In this document: positions 41,911 to 53,712 of the stretch, piece by piece
How the letters are laid out: each line of letters opens with the position of its first letter
How positions within the stretch are numbered: the stretch's first letter is position 1
Assembly: GCA_029721435.1 (NCBI GenBank)
Contig: CM056576.1
Location: 70,821,876-70,885,875 of the forward strand
Direction of reading: 5' to 3'
Origin: Gymnothorax reevesii
Taxonomy: Eukaryota > Chordata > Actinopteri > Anguilliformes > Muraenidae
DNA: 64,000 nt
Program-made: the position numbers and the translations under genes
The notes under the pieces: generated by a model
What the model saw: the letters and a program-made list of their open reading frames with translations, nothing else
Database searches by the model: none
What the model was told of the DNA's origin: nothing

Positions 41911-44756
41911 GTCATGGTTATGGTTTTTGGTCATGCTCATGTTCTTGATTTGTGTTCATGATTTTGTCTTTCATTTATTCTTTTTGGTTACTGTAATGCT
42001 GAGGTCTTTAATTCATTCCATTGCACTGGTCTCTCCTGTCTTGTGATCTAGTTGGTTCAGTCCATCTTCCCTGTCTGCTAACTGACTTCGGGTGATTTAA
42101 AAGGCTAGGTAGGCAGAAACCAAGAAAGAAGGTTCGAATTGAGTCCACACGGTACTCATCCCATCAGCTCTGACCATAGACATATATAGAACACTAGATT
42201 GCTGATAGGGTATGCTCAAGTGAAACATCTGTTCTCCGAGCCTATACTCGCGGAAGTAAAATTCGCCCATAGGCTCCCATTCATTTTCGCCTACTTTAAA
42301 ATTACATTTTCAGAAACACTTGCGAGCGAGTCTGTGTTATTTTGGTATCGCTGTGCTGAGCAACATTTTGTCTCCCTAAATATGTTTTTTTTTCGGAGGA
42401 TGGAAAGCGGCATACTTACTAAAGGGAAGATCGAAATGTGACTCGATGTCAACGTTAAAGTGCTGCAGAGAAGTGACTTTAACGCGACCCAGGCTTTCAC
42501 CTCTGATAAGATAACTGCTAGGTAGTTATCGCCGTTATAAGAAACGTTGTTTGAATGTCCGTATACGTTATCAAATTACACTCTGGTTTCCTCCCTTCAT
42601 TGTACCCTGGTTGACTATTTGACATCAACCAAATTGTTTATATTGAATCATATGGCTAACGTTGATAAAAGGAAGCGCTAGTGAAGCCTTTCTCCCCTCC
42701 TTGTCTTTTGGAGCTCTGTATAAAACAGACAAAGCGACTTGTCCACTGTTTTAAATATTATACGGGTAAGAAGTATTGTCGTTGAATGTCAAGTACAAGT
42801 AGCTAGCTAGCTTGCTAGCCACCTTTTAAATTTTATTTACCACTAAGTCAATGCATTCCCCGCGATGCCAAGGTAGCTCGCTGGTGACCGATATCAATCG
42901 CTAGCGTTCGCTTTTAGTCAGCGGTCTGTTCAAGTCAATGGCACGGCTAATTAGCTAGCTAGCACGAAACGCGATTTTATTCTATTAAGGTGACAACTTT
43001 GCGTTTATACTTTAACTTTCGCATAAAACGTTTTATTACAGCTCTTCAAATAAATATTGCTACAAAAGGCAATCGTACATCTCAGCATTTTCTTGCTTGT
43101 GTCAACCTATTTGAAATTGGCCTCATAGGAAACCATTCATTTTTATCAAGAAGTTGGGTGTATCATTATGGCGGCGGGGTGCTTCACTTTGGATAATATA
43201 AATATGACGACATCAGCAATCTAGTGTTCTAAATATATATATCTATGGCTCTGACCCAAGCTCCTCTGACCAGACACGCATCTGATGCACGCGCTGACAA
43301 TGCCTTATCGGTGGCCGCCGTCAGCTGGCTATATTCATGGTAAATCGCACACACGCAACCTAACCCCCATCACAGCAACTGCAGTTACAGGAAAAAGAAT
43401 TTAGCCGTTTACGTGTCCAACAGAAGTACAGCGAGCTTATTGCGTTTATTGTCAAACTCTCTTTTAGACTCCCTTTTTGCCGAATCTGTTTTCCTCTTCT
43501 TGGGTTGTTTTGCACTGAACGCGGGTGTTTCCAAACGTGAAATGGCAACTTTTCCTGTCCGGTAGTCCGCCATTGCTGCAGAGTGGTTTTCGCATCAGCT
43601 GTAGTAGAACAGCCAATTGATGTTTGGCTCTCTCAAAGCTCTATAAGCTCCTCTGTGATTGGTCAAAATCTACCGTCACGCGTAGATTCTTTGCAGGCTG
43701 AAAACAGAGCCTAGGAGAGACGTAGAGGTCTGATCTTTTTTCACATCACTTCCTTTACATTATCCCCAAGGTTATTATGTAAATTTTTGCCTAAAACGGT
43801 CAAAAGAAAGTTGCCTACCTAGCCTTTAAATGAATTCCGGTGTTTAAAATATTCCTTTGAATCTTGTTTTCTTCCTTCGCCCTTCTGTTCTGATTACTAA
43901 CAAGACTAACATTTGTATTTTGTATCATAGTCTACAAACACAACTAATCCATGTATATAGGATTACTAACTCTCTCATGAGCACTCTAGTTTCATTTGTA
44001 AAGTTGCACCGCTACTAATTTAGACTAATTACCTCTCCGCAATCGCCGTTCTATACTCCGCCCCTTTGTCTGTCTCTGTCCTCTCCTCAGCTTCAGCGAG
44101 ATCTCTCACATCTGCTTAATCACTCTCCTGCACTAGTTATCAGTGCACGTCGAACTCCTGGACCGGAGCTGTTTGTATGTCATAGGCTATTTGCGTGATT
44201 CCAGTTTGTATTTTGTCTTTTGCCAATTTTCGTGGTTAGGGCTTCCCTCATGTGATTCTCCTGATATTATAAGCCTCATTCACAACACCTGATTCCTGTA
44301 TAGCATGTGACCTTCTCTGTGTGTACATTCGCAGTCTTTTCACTCTCAGCTCTTGTCAGAACGTTGATCAATACTTCTTTGCGCAGAGCGCCTCGTATGC
44401 CATTGAATATTGTATTGCTTCTACTGGATTGTCTGACCTTGATTCTTGCCATTGCCCTTTTTGTATTATTTTAGTCTGTCTGGATTTTGACCTATTTTTG
44501 TATGACCACGATTTCTGTGTTTGGATGCCCTGTGTATGACCCTTGGCTTCCTTCATCGACTACGACTTTTTGCGTATTCTCGTACCTCTGCTCATCTGTC
44601 TTACTGGTTCTGACCCCTGTCTAGTCGACACTGTTTTTGGATTTCGTATTGTGGCTTGGCAATTCCTGTTTTTGGCTTTGACTCGGAGTCCATTAAAGGC
44701 ACACGTTTTTTTTGGTTTTCTGTCTCTCGCGTGTGGTTCCTGAACTGTACCTCACA
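41911..44756 (+). repeat. solo LTR, gypsy type, inserted in copy 2
   Basis: It begins TGTCATGGTTATGG and ends CTGTACCTCACA, flanked by GAATT at 41906-41910 and 44757-44761, an exact 5-bp duplication. Its right part shares GGACCGGAGCTGTTTGT and TTTTGCCAAT words with LTR A (CAACCGGAGCTGTTTGTTC near 17120), so it is a related family in plus orientation. It has an ATTAAA near 44692. A hAT-type MITE (42175-43247) lies inside, and the stretch 43256-43830 may hold a further insertion. Open frames here are not genes. Confidence 0.75.
42175..43247. mobile_element. hAT-like non-autonomous element with 8-bp duplication
   Basis: The left end is CATAGACATATATAGAACAC, followed by TAGATTGCTGAT. The right end is the inverse, ATCAGCAATCTAGTGTTCTA ... 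ATCTATG. Both sides carry GCTCTGAC (42167-42174 and 43248-43255). The 1073-bp interior has no coding similarity. The 8-bp duplication points to hAT; the CATAGA terminus is not the usual CAGGG form. Confidence 0.8.
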
Positions 44757-44779
44757 GAATTCTAGTGTGTTTTTTTTTT

Positions 44780-45298
44780 TGTTTTTTTTTTTTGTGCCGA
44801 TCGAGATGAGGATGGCTTGTGTCTGGGAGAAATTCAGTGGCTGTCCTCCCGGTTGTGCATTTCAGAAATGTTGTAAAATCTCCTCTTTAATGCCACATTT
44901 AAGTAAAGGGCAGGAGGCTGATTTGATCCAGGTGATTTCAGAGTTTTCCTGTTTGTTTGGAGATGTGCCTACCTGTCCCACGGTGTTAGAACATGATATT
45001 GATGTGGGTGAGGCATGTCCCATTAAACAACACCACTATAGAGTAAATGCTGAAAAGAGGGCTCTGATGGAGAAAGGGTTGCTTACCTATTGGGGCATAA
45101 CTTTGCTTGTCCTAGTGCCAGTTCCTAGAGCTCCCCTTGCCTACTGGTGCCAAAGCCTGATGCTACAGTAAGGTTTTACACTGATTATAGAAAAGTAAAT
45201 AAAGTAACTGTTCCTGACTCGTTTCCCATGCCTCGCGTCCATGACTGTATAGACACCATTGGTTCAACTAGCTATGTATCCAAATTAGATCTTTTGTT
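44780..45298 (+). pseudogene. reverse transcriptase N-terminal part, Gmr1-type copy 2
   Basis: After the solo LTR the coding text resumes: HLSKGQEADLIQVISEFSCL, FGDVP, HDIDVGEACPIKQHHYRVNA, EKRALMEKG, then in shifted frames a proline-rich stretch, FYTDYRKVNKVTVPDSFPMP and RVHDCIDTIGSTSYVSKLDL. The alignment to the intact protein runs from about residue 1130 to the first catalytic Asp (SKLDL), then stops abruptly at 45298, where the LINE fragment begins. The YIDD motif and RNase H are absent. Confidence 0.8.
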
Positions 45299-45965
45299 GG
45301 GATAACATAAGATGAATGGCAAGAACAGGCCTTTCAGCCCAACTAAGCTTGCCAGTTTCTATATACTATTGTGAATATATCCCTTCAGATACTAAATGAC
45401 CCAATGGTATCTAGCTTTAGGTCAAGCCTGCTCTTGAAAACCCCCAAGGTCTCTGCCTCAACAATATGGTCAGGTAAGCTATTCCACATTGAAATAACTC
45501 TGGGTGAAGAAATATTTCTGAATATCAGTGCTATAAATTTACCTTTGGTCAACTTCCATTTGTGACCCCGAGTTCTACTCACAACACTTGGTTGAAGGAA
45601 TCCTACATGATTTACTTTGTTAATCCCTTTAACATATTTAAAGACTTCAGTCAAATCACCCCTGAGTCTCCTTTTCTTAAGACTAAAGAGATAAAGGATT
45701 TTCAGCCTCCTCTCGTAGCTTTCATCTTTTATACCTGGAAAAAGCTTGGTGGCTCTTCTCTGAACTTTCTCTAGAGCCTCTATATCTCTCTTAAAGTATG
45801 GTCCCCAGAACTGTACACAATACTCCAGGTGTGGTCTAACGAACGTGTTGTACAGGAGAAGCATCACCTCCCTAGATTTGTACTCAATACTTTTGGCAAT
45901 GTATCCTAGCATCCGATTAGCTTTTTTAACTGGTATGGCACAATGGCTAGAATTTCTGCAAACAG
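45299..45965 (-). pseudogene. L2/CR1-type LINE 3' end, 5'-truncated
   Basis: On the minus strand the frame reads MLGYIAKSIEYKSREVMLLL, RPHLEYCVQFWGPYFKRDIE, ALEKVQRRATKLFPG, KKRRLRGDLTEVFKYVKGIN and ends IGSFSI, followed by an untranslated end with GGGCTGAAAGGCCTGTTCTT. This is the C-terminal part of an L2/CR1-type protein with its normal 3' end, orientation minus. It was inserted into the reverse transcriptase of Gmr1-type copy 2. The related fragment at 29930-30960 covers an earlier part of the protein. Short 5'-truncated copies are what incomplete target-primed reverse transcription leaves behind. Confidence 0.85.
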
Positions 45966-47504
45966 GGACTTGCCAAAACTATAATGCACTTCTTGATATT
46001 TCATTTATCATTACATTGAGAAGGACTGGGCTGATTACTGATCCCAGTAGTGTTCTATTTTCAATTAAAACAGTTTCTGAAAAGGCTCACCCAACTGTCA
46101 CCAGAATCGATCTGTCGTTGGGAAAGTCTTTAATCCCATGAAACATCCGGCCTTTGCCAGCTCTTTGACTTTTCAAAGTCACATCCGATTGACGTCTTTT
46201 TCTGTGTTTACATCACAAATACGGAGACTTCGCTGGCCGAAATGGGATATAGTTTAAATACGGAGTAACAAATTATAAATTGAACTACAAACTTATTTTG
46301 ACACTAAAAATTACAAGAATGACAGATGTTATGGGTCACCATTTTTATTTTCATCGCCTCCCTTGATTATAAGAACTTTATTTGTTTGGCTGCTTTCATG
46401 TAGTATGCGTGTTCTCTCTGACACACACACACACTAAAAATTGCCAATGAAAAAAAGCAAGTGTGACTAATGAAATTAAAGTCGTTAAAAAAAGTCGTCA
46501 TGGTTTGTGAATGTGCTTTTTGCATTCTTTGTCACTCTCGTCCCTGAAAACATCGTTTTCTTTCCACATCGGATTCTTTACCCAGCTGGCTGATTATTTC
46601 GGGGTGTATCTTCCCCAGAGTCTATTTAAGCCGGAGGTTGCCACGCCTCCTTCGCCGGAGTGTTTCATATGACTTTGCTCACTTCGGCTCGAGAAATCTT
46701 TAGTCAGGGGTTTGCCACTTTATGTATATATATATTCATTCTTTGTTTCTGGGAAGGTTTGCTTCTTTAGGTTTTTTGGCACTATTGTCAGTTACCTCTC
46801 TTATCCTTGCCTATCACTTTCAGCTGCGTCAGCTCTGTGCTCGGTGCAGCTTTGCCTGCATCGTTGATCTGAAACTTCGCTCTAACCAGCCATAACAAGG
46901 ATAAGTAAGGAAATGAGAGAGCAGTCAAGGCAGTATTTAAGGTCTTGGAGGTCTGCAAGGAGCACGATCAAAAAAATAAATAAAAGGGATAACAGACCAA
47001 GTAAAAATTATTTAGGGCTGCCAGACACAATATTTTACTACATCACAAGTCTTACCAATGACAACACGGAAGAATCTGGAGAATAATCCATGTTAGGTTC
47101 CTAACAGGTATGCAAGTTTGACTAACGTTGATTTAAATACTGCAAATAAGCGTCCAGATGAATGATTGTCTTCTCACATAATCGGGGAGAACAAGCAGCA
47201 GCTGTTAACTGTGGAGTGCTCTCGGAGCGAACTCATGAAAATGACTGAGCACAGGTCAGGACTAACGACTGTTTTAAACAGATGTTTTGTCACAATTCTC
47301 AGTTCAGGTTCCGCCACTGAGCTGAATTAAGCCCATGATTTCATCGCTGTCTCATCGCATATGGAGAGACCGTGTCTTAAGTTGCCAAGTACGAGAATTG
47401 GATAACGCGTCAGTAAAGGGAAATGACTGCAAACTACCCAGGACTAATTGTCATAAAGGGATGTGTCTGTGCCTCCCCTATTCCCGAGTCTAGATCCGCT
47501 ACTG
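45966..47504. other. no recognisable gene
   Basis: About 1.5 kb without coding similarity. It may include the 5' part of the CACTA-like element that follows. A (TATA)n run is at about 46725-46735. Confidence 0.3.
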
Positions 47505-49115
47505 CACTGTGGACCATTTGGTGCAGCTTCTTCAAAAACATGGTCATGCAGACCTACCATCAATTGTACCCTCTTGAAAACTCCAAGGCATGTGATGAAA
47601 CAGAGGTACGGTATGCAGTACTTCCACTACCTCCTCCATGATCAGTTGCTGGATACCCTTGATAAATACCCTGGACAGCAAATCTGCACAACTGAGAGTA
47701 TATCACTCTCCTTCAACATTGATGGTTTGCCTCCATTTCGGAACACAAATACATGCATGTGGCCTGTTCTCTGTGCTGTCAACCTACATCCTGTCACCGT
47801 TTTCCCTACAACACTGACCTGTGGAGTCACACATTCAAAAAACAAAGACTTCTTGGAGGATGCAGTTGCTGACGTCAAGGAGTTATTAGACCATGGCTTA
47901 CAATACAGCGGGAGGAAAATACCAATCAATGTTCGATAAATTGTATGTGATGCTGCAGCAAAGGCCCTAGTGAAAAACGTTAAGCTCTTTTCTGGATACT
48001 ATGACTGTGACCGGTGTACCCAAAAAGGGAGGTGGTACCTTCACGTCACATATCAGGAGACCAACAATCTCACCTTGCGAACAGATGCTGCACTCAGGAG
48101 CCAGACTCAGCTGCAGCACCACCATTGCATTACTCCCTTTTCCTCTCTACCACTTGACATGGTGCAAAATTTTGCAGTTGATTATATGCGCCATGCATGT
48201 CTGGAAGTAATGAAAAAACTCCTGCTCACCTGGTGCAGGAGGCAAAAAGGAACAAGAATGTCTGCAGTCCAGGTGCAGTAGATGAGCAACAGGCTTGCCG
48301 GACTGAAAAGCCACATTCCTGCTGTTTTTGCCCCGAGAAGTGTGGATGAGCTGGAGAGGTGGAAAGCAACAGAGTTTCGCCAATTCATGCTGTACATTGG
48401 CAAGCTGGTGCTGAAGGGGATCTTACGAGATGACATGTATGATCACTTTATGACATTCAGCATCGCAATGTGCATCCTTGTCTGCACCACACTAGTCGCT
48501 CAGCACTCAGACTATGCACACAAAATGCTGCTCTATTTTGTGGTTAGACAAAGAGGCATCTTAGGCCGTGACTTTCTGGTGTACAACATCCACACCGTGC
48601 TGCCCATGACCACAGATGCTGTCCTCTATAGTTGTCTGGACAACTGCATTGGATTCAAATTTGAATCATACTTACATTCTCTGAAGAGGATGGTTCGAAG
48701 TGGAACGCGGCTCCTTGAACAGGTCGCAAACAGGTTGGAAGAGCAGAAAATAAACCCCCTTCCACAAATTAGAGAAAGAAAAAGAGGCAACAGCAAGGAT
48801 CATGCCTTCCTGTTGGAAGACGGAGAGAGTTTTGAGGTTGTTGATGTGGGAAATGATGATGAAAAACTATGCAGAATGTTTGCCCTGCCCACCCCTCTCC
48901 TCAGCAATCCTTCCAGCTCCTTTCTGATAAAGGCATACAGCTATAATCAGAGCCAGTGCACCATGAGGTGGATCTCAAAAACACAGCCAAAGATAAGCTA
49001 TTCGGATCCAGATGGAGGGCAGAGCCATATTCATGGCTGTGCTACATGCACTGTAATGAAAAAGGACAGACTGCAGTTTGGGTCAAACTTAAAATGGAAC
49101 ACATATCCAATATAG
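47505..49115 (+). pseudogene. CACTA/EnSpm-like transposase, decayed
   Basis: Several frames in order give DHLVQLLQKHGHADLP (about 47508-47560), SLSFNIDGLPPFRNTNTCMW, PVLCAVNLHPVTVF, FLEDAVADVKELLDHGLQYS, IVCDAAAKALVKN, FSGYYDCDRCTQKGRW and LDMVQNFAVDYMRHACLEVM, then a 277-codon frame (48282-49115) with FAPRSVDELERWKATEFRQF, YIGKLVLKGILRDDMYDHF and LKRMVRSGTRLLEQVANRLE. This is the layout of the large uncharacterised fish transposase-domain proteins usually linked to CACTA/EnSpm elements. Stops and frameshifts occur near 47567, 47940 and 48280, and the end dissolves near 49115 beside the SINE. No CACTA termini were found, so the superfamily name is an inference from protein resemblance. Confidence 0.7.
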
Positions 49116-49134
49116 ACCTTTTCAAAAAAAAAAA

Positions 49135-49557
49135 ATCTGGCATCTCCAATCCCACCTGAATCTGAAATGCCTAATTCGAGAACTAAGTACAAGCTTGCCT
49201 GTATGCAACCCCATGTTGCCAACTCAGGAGAGAGGGACGGTTGTTGGCTCTCCTAAGAAGAACACGCCCATCAACAACTGCTTCTTTGCGATCATAGAAC
49301 AAGGGCAAAGGATAGCCAAACATGAGCAAGCTTAGAATCTTACTGTTGAGTGCCCGTCCGGCCAACAGGAGGTACTGAAGAAACGAACACAGCTACTATT
49401 TTAACATCCCACCCCGGCAGTGCAAGGCCAATTGAGCGCTGCTCTGAAAAAGCTGCCAACCACTGCCGGCTGGTAAGACTGAGCATCTCACCACCGTCGT
49501 GGTTGTCACTAATGCTCTGCAATGCCGTGCCTTAATCAAGCGAGCTAGTCGAGCAGC
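49135..49557 (-). repeat. tRNA-derived SINE, copy 2
   Basis: It aligns with 12765-13240 along the body: GGCATCTCCAATCCCACC, CTGTATGCAACCCC, CCGGCCAACAGGAGG, AAAAAGCTGCC and AGCGAGCTAGTC on the plus strand. The A-box is recognisable, and the B-box is lost. It ends in an A-run at 49122-49134 on the plus strand (T-run in the SINE orientation), directly after the CACTA-like remnant. Confidence 0.65.
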
Positions 49558-50256
49558 TTTAAAGACTTTTTTTAACAACTTTAAGGATCTCCTAGGAGCC
49601 CATGTCTCCTTTGTGAGGTGCGAAGCTGCGTCATACTTACGCTTTGTATGATGATACTATGCCTAATTCCTACATTCTGATGTGATGAGAAATGTACCAT
49701 CTCCAAAGAGGTCATCCCCTTCCACCACTACACAGATGTCTTCACTGTCTGCACAGTGCCACACCAAATACTGTCACATGTGAAGTTACAACAGGACTTC
49801 ACCTACAGTACAGTCGCCGTTAAAACCAAAGAAAAGGTCGTTAATCCGGCAGTAGGGGGGCGTCAGGCTGACGGTAGAACCGGGAAATCTCGTCGTGAGC
49901 TGTGCGCACGAAGACAAAAGAAGTCCTTCCGCCGCCTACCGCGCTCGCGGTAGCTAGGCAATAGCCTGATAGCTGGGCGTTTGTTTAATCAAAACTGCGC
50001 CACGAGGGCAGTCGTGTTGACAGTAGTTCGTATATGTAGATAATGGCAAAGCTTGTTTGCGATTTATTTCCATATATATATATGCAAGAGTACATTAGCC
50101 TACATAAAATATTGATTTGCTTTGGCCGTGGGTGATGTTGCCGGAAATCATTTCTGCAAGCCTTTTTATTTTAGACTATACAGTTTGCTCAACTTGTGCT
50201 ACTATTTGAAACTTTAGTGCGGTATTATACACAATTGGATATGGCTGAATCTACGT
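49558..50256. other. no recognisable gene
   Basis: Possibly the 3' part of the CACTA-like element, interrupted by the SINE. A short (TA)n is at about 50072-50084. Confidence 0.3.
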
Positions 50257-50752
50257 CACCGTAAACGGTGATTCGGGGCTATATTTACTGTAAGTCGGTG
50301 TGGGCATGCGCGGAGGTGGTGTCTCCGGGCAAACCCAAGATGACAGACTCGCGTTTAACAGTTGTGGGGAGCAATTTTGATGATTTAGCCACTGAAATTC
50401 AATTAAGAAAATTTCAAATTTAATTTCTTGTGCTGCGCTACATGGTAATCCATGTTACTGAGTGATGACACACCGGCTTGCTAGGGCACGCGCAGCATGC
50501 ATTTGCAATATTGATATTCTAAGGCCCCTTCTCAATAATAAAATCCCCAAAAACATATTACCCAATCGCACTGTGGAACGGTACCGAACAATCGTACCTT
50601 GTGCGAAAGCGTCTGAGAGATTGTATTTAAAACAAACACTCCACTGTAGCCCGCAGATAAGCGTGCTAAGCTTGGAAGCTGCCAACATATGTGAGGATAC
50701 GTCAATACGCACACGCGCCGTAAAATATAGCCCCGAATCACCGTGCACGGTG
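50257..50752. mobile_element. 496-bp MITE with 34-bp inverted ends
   Basis: The left end reads CACCGTAAACGGTGATTCGG and continues GGCTATATTTACTG. The right end on the minus strand reads CACCGTGCACGGTGATTCGG and GGCTATATTTTACG. Each end also holds its own small palindrome (CACCGT...ACGGTG). No exact target duplication is visible and there is no coding, so the superfamily is unknown. Confidence 0.8.
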
Positions 50753-50869
50753 CCGTAGATATTGCCACTTCCTATTAAATATCATGTTATTTTTGGTGAG
50801 GATTTTGTTTGTCAGGTATAATTTCGGCAATATTTTATGTTCTGAGATAATGCATGCTTTTATGTACTA

Positions 50870-52369
50870 TACTCAGCAACAAAAGTTTCTGTGACACCAT
50901 TTATGTGTATGTTATAAATGACACGCAAAGATCTCATTGCAATCAATATGTTTATTTAACAGGAGAAACACTGACTTTTCAGTGCCAACGTCACTCAAAA
51001 CGAAAAATGTCATTTTCATGCGTCATGAAGCACTTGTCTGACGTCTAACCAATTGTGACCTTCACACTTCAATACCGGGTGTGACTTCCTCGTGCCATGA
51101 TGCAAGCAACGCATCTCCGGCGCATGGACCGAATCAGATGTGCCAGAAATTGCTGTGGGATGTCATTCCAAATCTGACGTAGATGTTGTCGCAATTCCTG
51201 GAGTGTAGCTGGCGGGTTATCCAACCGCCGCAAACGTCGATCCATCTCGTCCCAAAGATGCTCGATTGGGGACATGTCAATGGCCAGCCAGATCCCCAGA
51301 CATGTTGTTGCATCAGATACTGCTGTACAATCCTTGCAACGTGTGGTCTGGCGTTATCATGTTGCAGCGTTATTCTGGGACCATGTTGCATCAAAAACGG
51401 TACCACCAATGGCCGTAGCACTTCATCGCGATATCTTTGACCTGTCAGATTTCCATCAATAACAAGCAAATCTGTTCTGTTTCTAGCCGTGATCCCTCCC
51501 CAAATCATGACACTACCACCTCCAAAACGATCAAATTCCTGAACACAGTTGTTGGCATAACGTTCTCCACGTCGACGGTATACACGTAAACGACCATCAC
51601 ATCGGTTAAGCATGAATCTTGATTCATCAGTGAAGAGTACAAGATCCCACTGACGTTGGATCCACCGTCGATGTTGTTGTGCCCACTGTAGACGCAGTCG
51701 TCGGTGTTGTACTGTGAGTATTGGACGTCTTGCTGGCCGACGTGGGACAATGCCAAAATGACGGAGACGGCGACGGATTGTCTGTGCAGACAGTCGCCTC
51801 AAACCAGGTATCGTTCTTGCAGTTATGGTTGCAGGTTGGAATCGATTTCGGAGATGGGTTGTTCGAATCCAGTTGTCCTGTCTGGGAGTGGTTACTCGTG
51901 GACGGCCGCTGCGAGGACGGTCTCTGACATGTCTTGTCTGCTGATGACGCTGCCATAAGTTCCAAATGGTGTTTCGGTGGACATTCAGGCGATGAGCAAC
52001 TTCCCTCTGCGAGGTTCCGGATTCAATCATCCCAATGGCCCTCCACCGATCATTTTCAGACAGTCTTGGCATTTAGAGGGTAGAGTTCCTGATCCGAAAT
52101 GGCTGTGTTTTCGATAAGTGATGCTTCCGTCGTTCATCAGGCACAATGTGAACATTCCAAAAATTCTCCTCTTTTATCGCCATCCACAAGCATGATTTAC
52201 GCACATTTTCACGTGCAAAGTCATTTTCTCGCATTTTCATGATTTCCATTTCAATGTTGTGTTTACGTGTACTGTTTCAGTCTGATATCACCATGTATGA
52301 CAATTTCATAATTGCGTTATGAAAAATAATTAACAATATTGGTGTCACAGAAACTTTTGTTGCTGAGTA
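50870..52369 (-). mobile_element. full-length Tc1-like transposon (copy 4)
   Basis: The ends TACTCAGCAACAAAAGTTTC and the inverse GAAACTTTTGTTGCTGAGTA are flanked by TA on both sides (50868-50869 and 52370-52371). The inverted match includes TGTGACACCA/TGGTGTCACA. Length is 1500 bp. It carries a transposase gene on the minus strand with a single obvious lesion. Confidence 0.9.
51069..52072 (-). pseudogene. Tc1-like transposase with one frameshift
   Basis: It would catalyse excision and TA-targeted insertion of this element. Open from Met at 52072: a paired-type helix-turn-helix (residues about 5-45), an AT-hook GRPR at 56-59, a second helix-turn-helix (about 66-110), then the DDE core with TDESRF (D149), WGGI and QHDNARPH (D239). 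Near 51280, just before the third acidic block, a small deletion changes the frame. The proper continuation MSPIEHLWDEMDRRL with the catalytic Glu, ending at 51069, is open in the next frame. All catalytic residues survive on the DNA, so only this one lesion separates it from a complete protein. It is the best-preserved Tc1 copy in the window. Confidence 0.9.
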
Positions 52370-52371
52370 TA

Positions 52372-53662
52372 TTAGGCATTCAAGTGCCGAAATATATTAT
52401 TTTTCCTGTTGGAAACCTGTAATTTAGTATAGCCTATTCATCCCTACAGTACGTTGACCGGATCTGCAAATGAAATTTGTTTGAAGCGTCTGGTATCGAT
52501 ACAGAATTCGCTGGCGGAAAGTTATCCGTTATTAAAGTTATCTCTAAATCTGGCGACTTTCCAAATCGGGATTGTTTGTCCACTCAAGACGTATGTATAC
52601 GTCTTGAGAAAGTCATCAAGTTGGCAACTCTAAGACTAAAGCGAAATCGACAGTGCATCGTTTTCGGCGGGGTGACATGCTAAAATAAGCGAACTTACGA
52701 GAATGTGGACGTAACTGCTACGTCTTACAATTCATTGTTAAACATCTGCATTAACAATAACGTCATATTTGGAAGTTCTACTTGCCAACCGAAGGAGACA
52801 CGCCTGATTCCGGTATCTCTGAAAGCAGCCTGGGCCGGTACGCGCAAGCGCAGTAAATGGCAAAGACGGATGCGAAAGAAGATGTTGCAGTTTCATAGTC
52901 TTATGCTACGAGTCAACAGTTTATGTTGCGGTTTTTGCAGTTTCGGTAGCGGGGTATTATTTTTCTGTTGCAATTTCCGCGATTAATGTAGGCATTTCAA
53001 AGTTTTTGTGTGCTGAGGCTACGTTTTCTTTGGTAGGCCTGTTGTACATCCATCGATATTCAACAGCACTCAGCGACCACGGATGATTCTTTCTACTCTT
53101 TCTAATTCAAGTAGGCCTAGTATACATTAAAATTATGAGGATGAGACTACGGGCTCTAATTTCTTGGCGCAGTGCAGGGTGGCGCAGCCCATGCAGTGGT
53201 AATTTTCCACTGTACAACGCCGTGTGCAATCACGTTGGCAATTTGGTAGATGGACGTGCGGCGTAGTAGGGGGAGGTGTCACATATTCATCAAGATGCAG
53301 TGACAATTTCGTAGAAAAAGTCTCCGCTGGAGTTGCGCAGTAAGCTCGCCAGCTCCAACCTGGTTTCATTTCTGCAGTGATAATTCGGCTGACCGGCACA
53401 CAGTGCACACACGTCACCAAAATCTCACAGGCAGGTTTCCAGAATGTCAGGCACATTTCAATGCAATAAATAATTACAGGAAGCACTATTTAATGTAACT
53501 ATCTGAATAAGGATATAAGTTATAGTTTCTATATCGATTGTCCTGATGTCAGATCAAAGGCGATTAACACGCATAATGGAAACTTGACCTGGCTTAATCA
53601 ACGCAGCTGAATCTGTGATGCAAACTAACGACTTCGGATCTTTCTCAGCCAACCACAAACTG
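52372..53662. other. no recognisable gene; one strong hairpin
   Basis: No coding similarity. A hairpin with 12-bp perfect arms, CTCAAGACGTAT and ATACGTCTTGAG, separated by 2 bases, lies at 52583-52608. Confidence 0.4.
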
Positions 53663-53686
53663 CATATATATATATATATATATATA
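53663..53686. repeat. (TA)n microsatellite
   Basis: An uninterrupted run of about 11 TA units beside the left end of the next MITE. Confidence 0.9.
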
Positions 53687-53712
53687 GAATGCTTGCCTTC
53701 TATGCTCAGTAA

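Larger units (their letters stand above)
39527..45298 (+). mobile_element. second Gmr1-type gypsy element, damaged
   Basis: In plus orientation the order is gag, CCHC, protease remnant, integrase, GPY/F and then reverse transcriptase, the same unusual order as the intact element. Many blocks align directly with that protein. It has lost its 5' end (before mid-gag), the protease active site, and everything after the early reverse transcriptase domain, where a LINE joins. Part of the integrase is inverted, and a solo LTR splits it between integrase and reverse transcriptase. Confidence 0.85.

Noticed and set aside
51627..51965. 112-codon minus-strand frame rich in Ser/Thr/Pro
   Set aside because: Alternative frame of the Tc1 transposase gene on the same strand.
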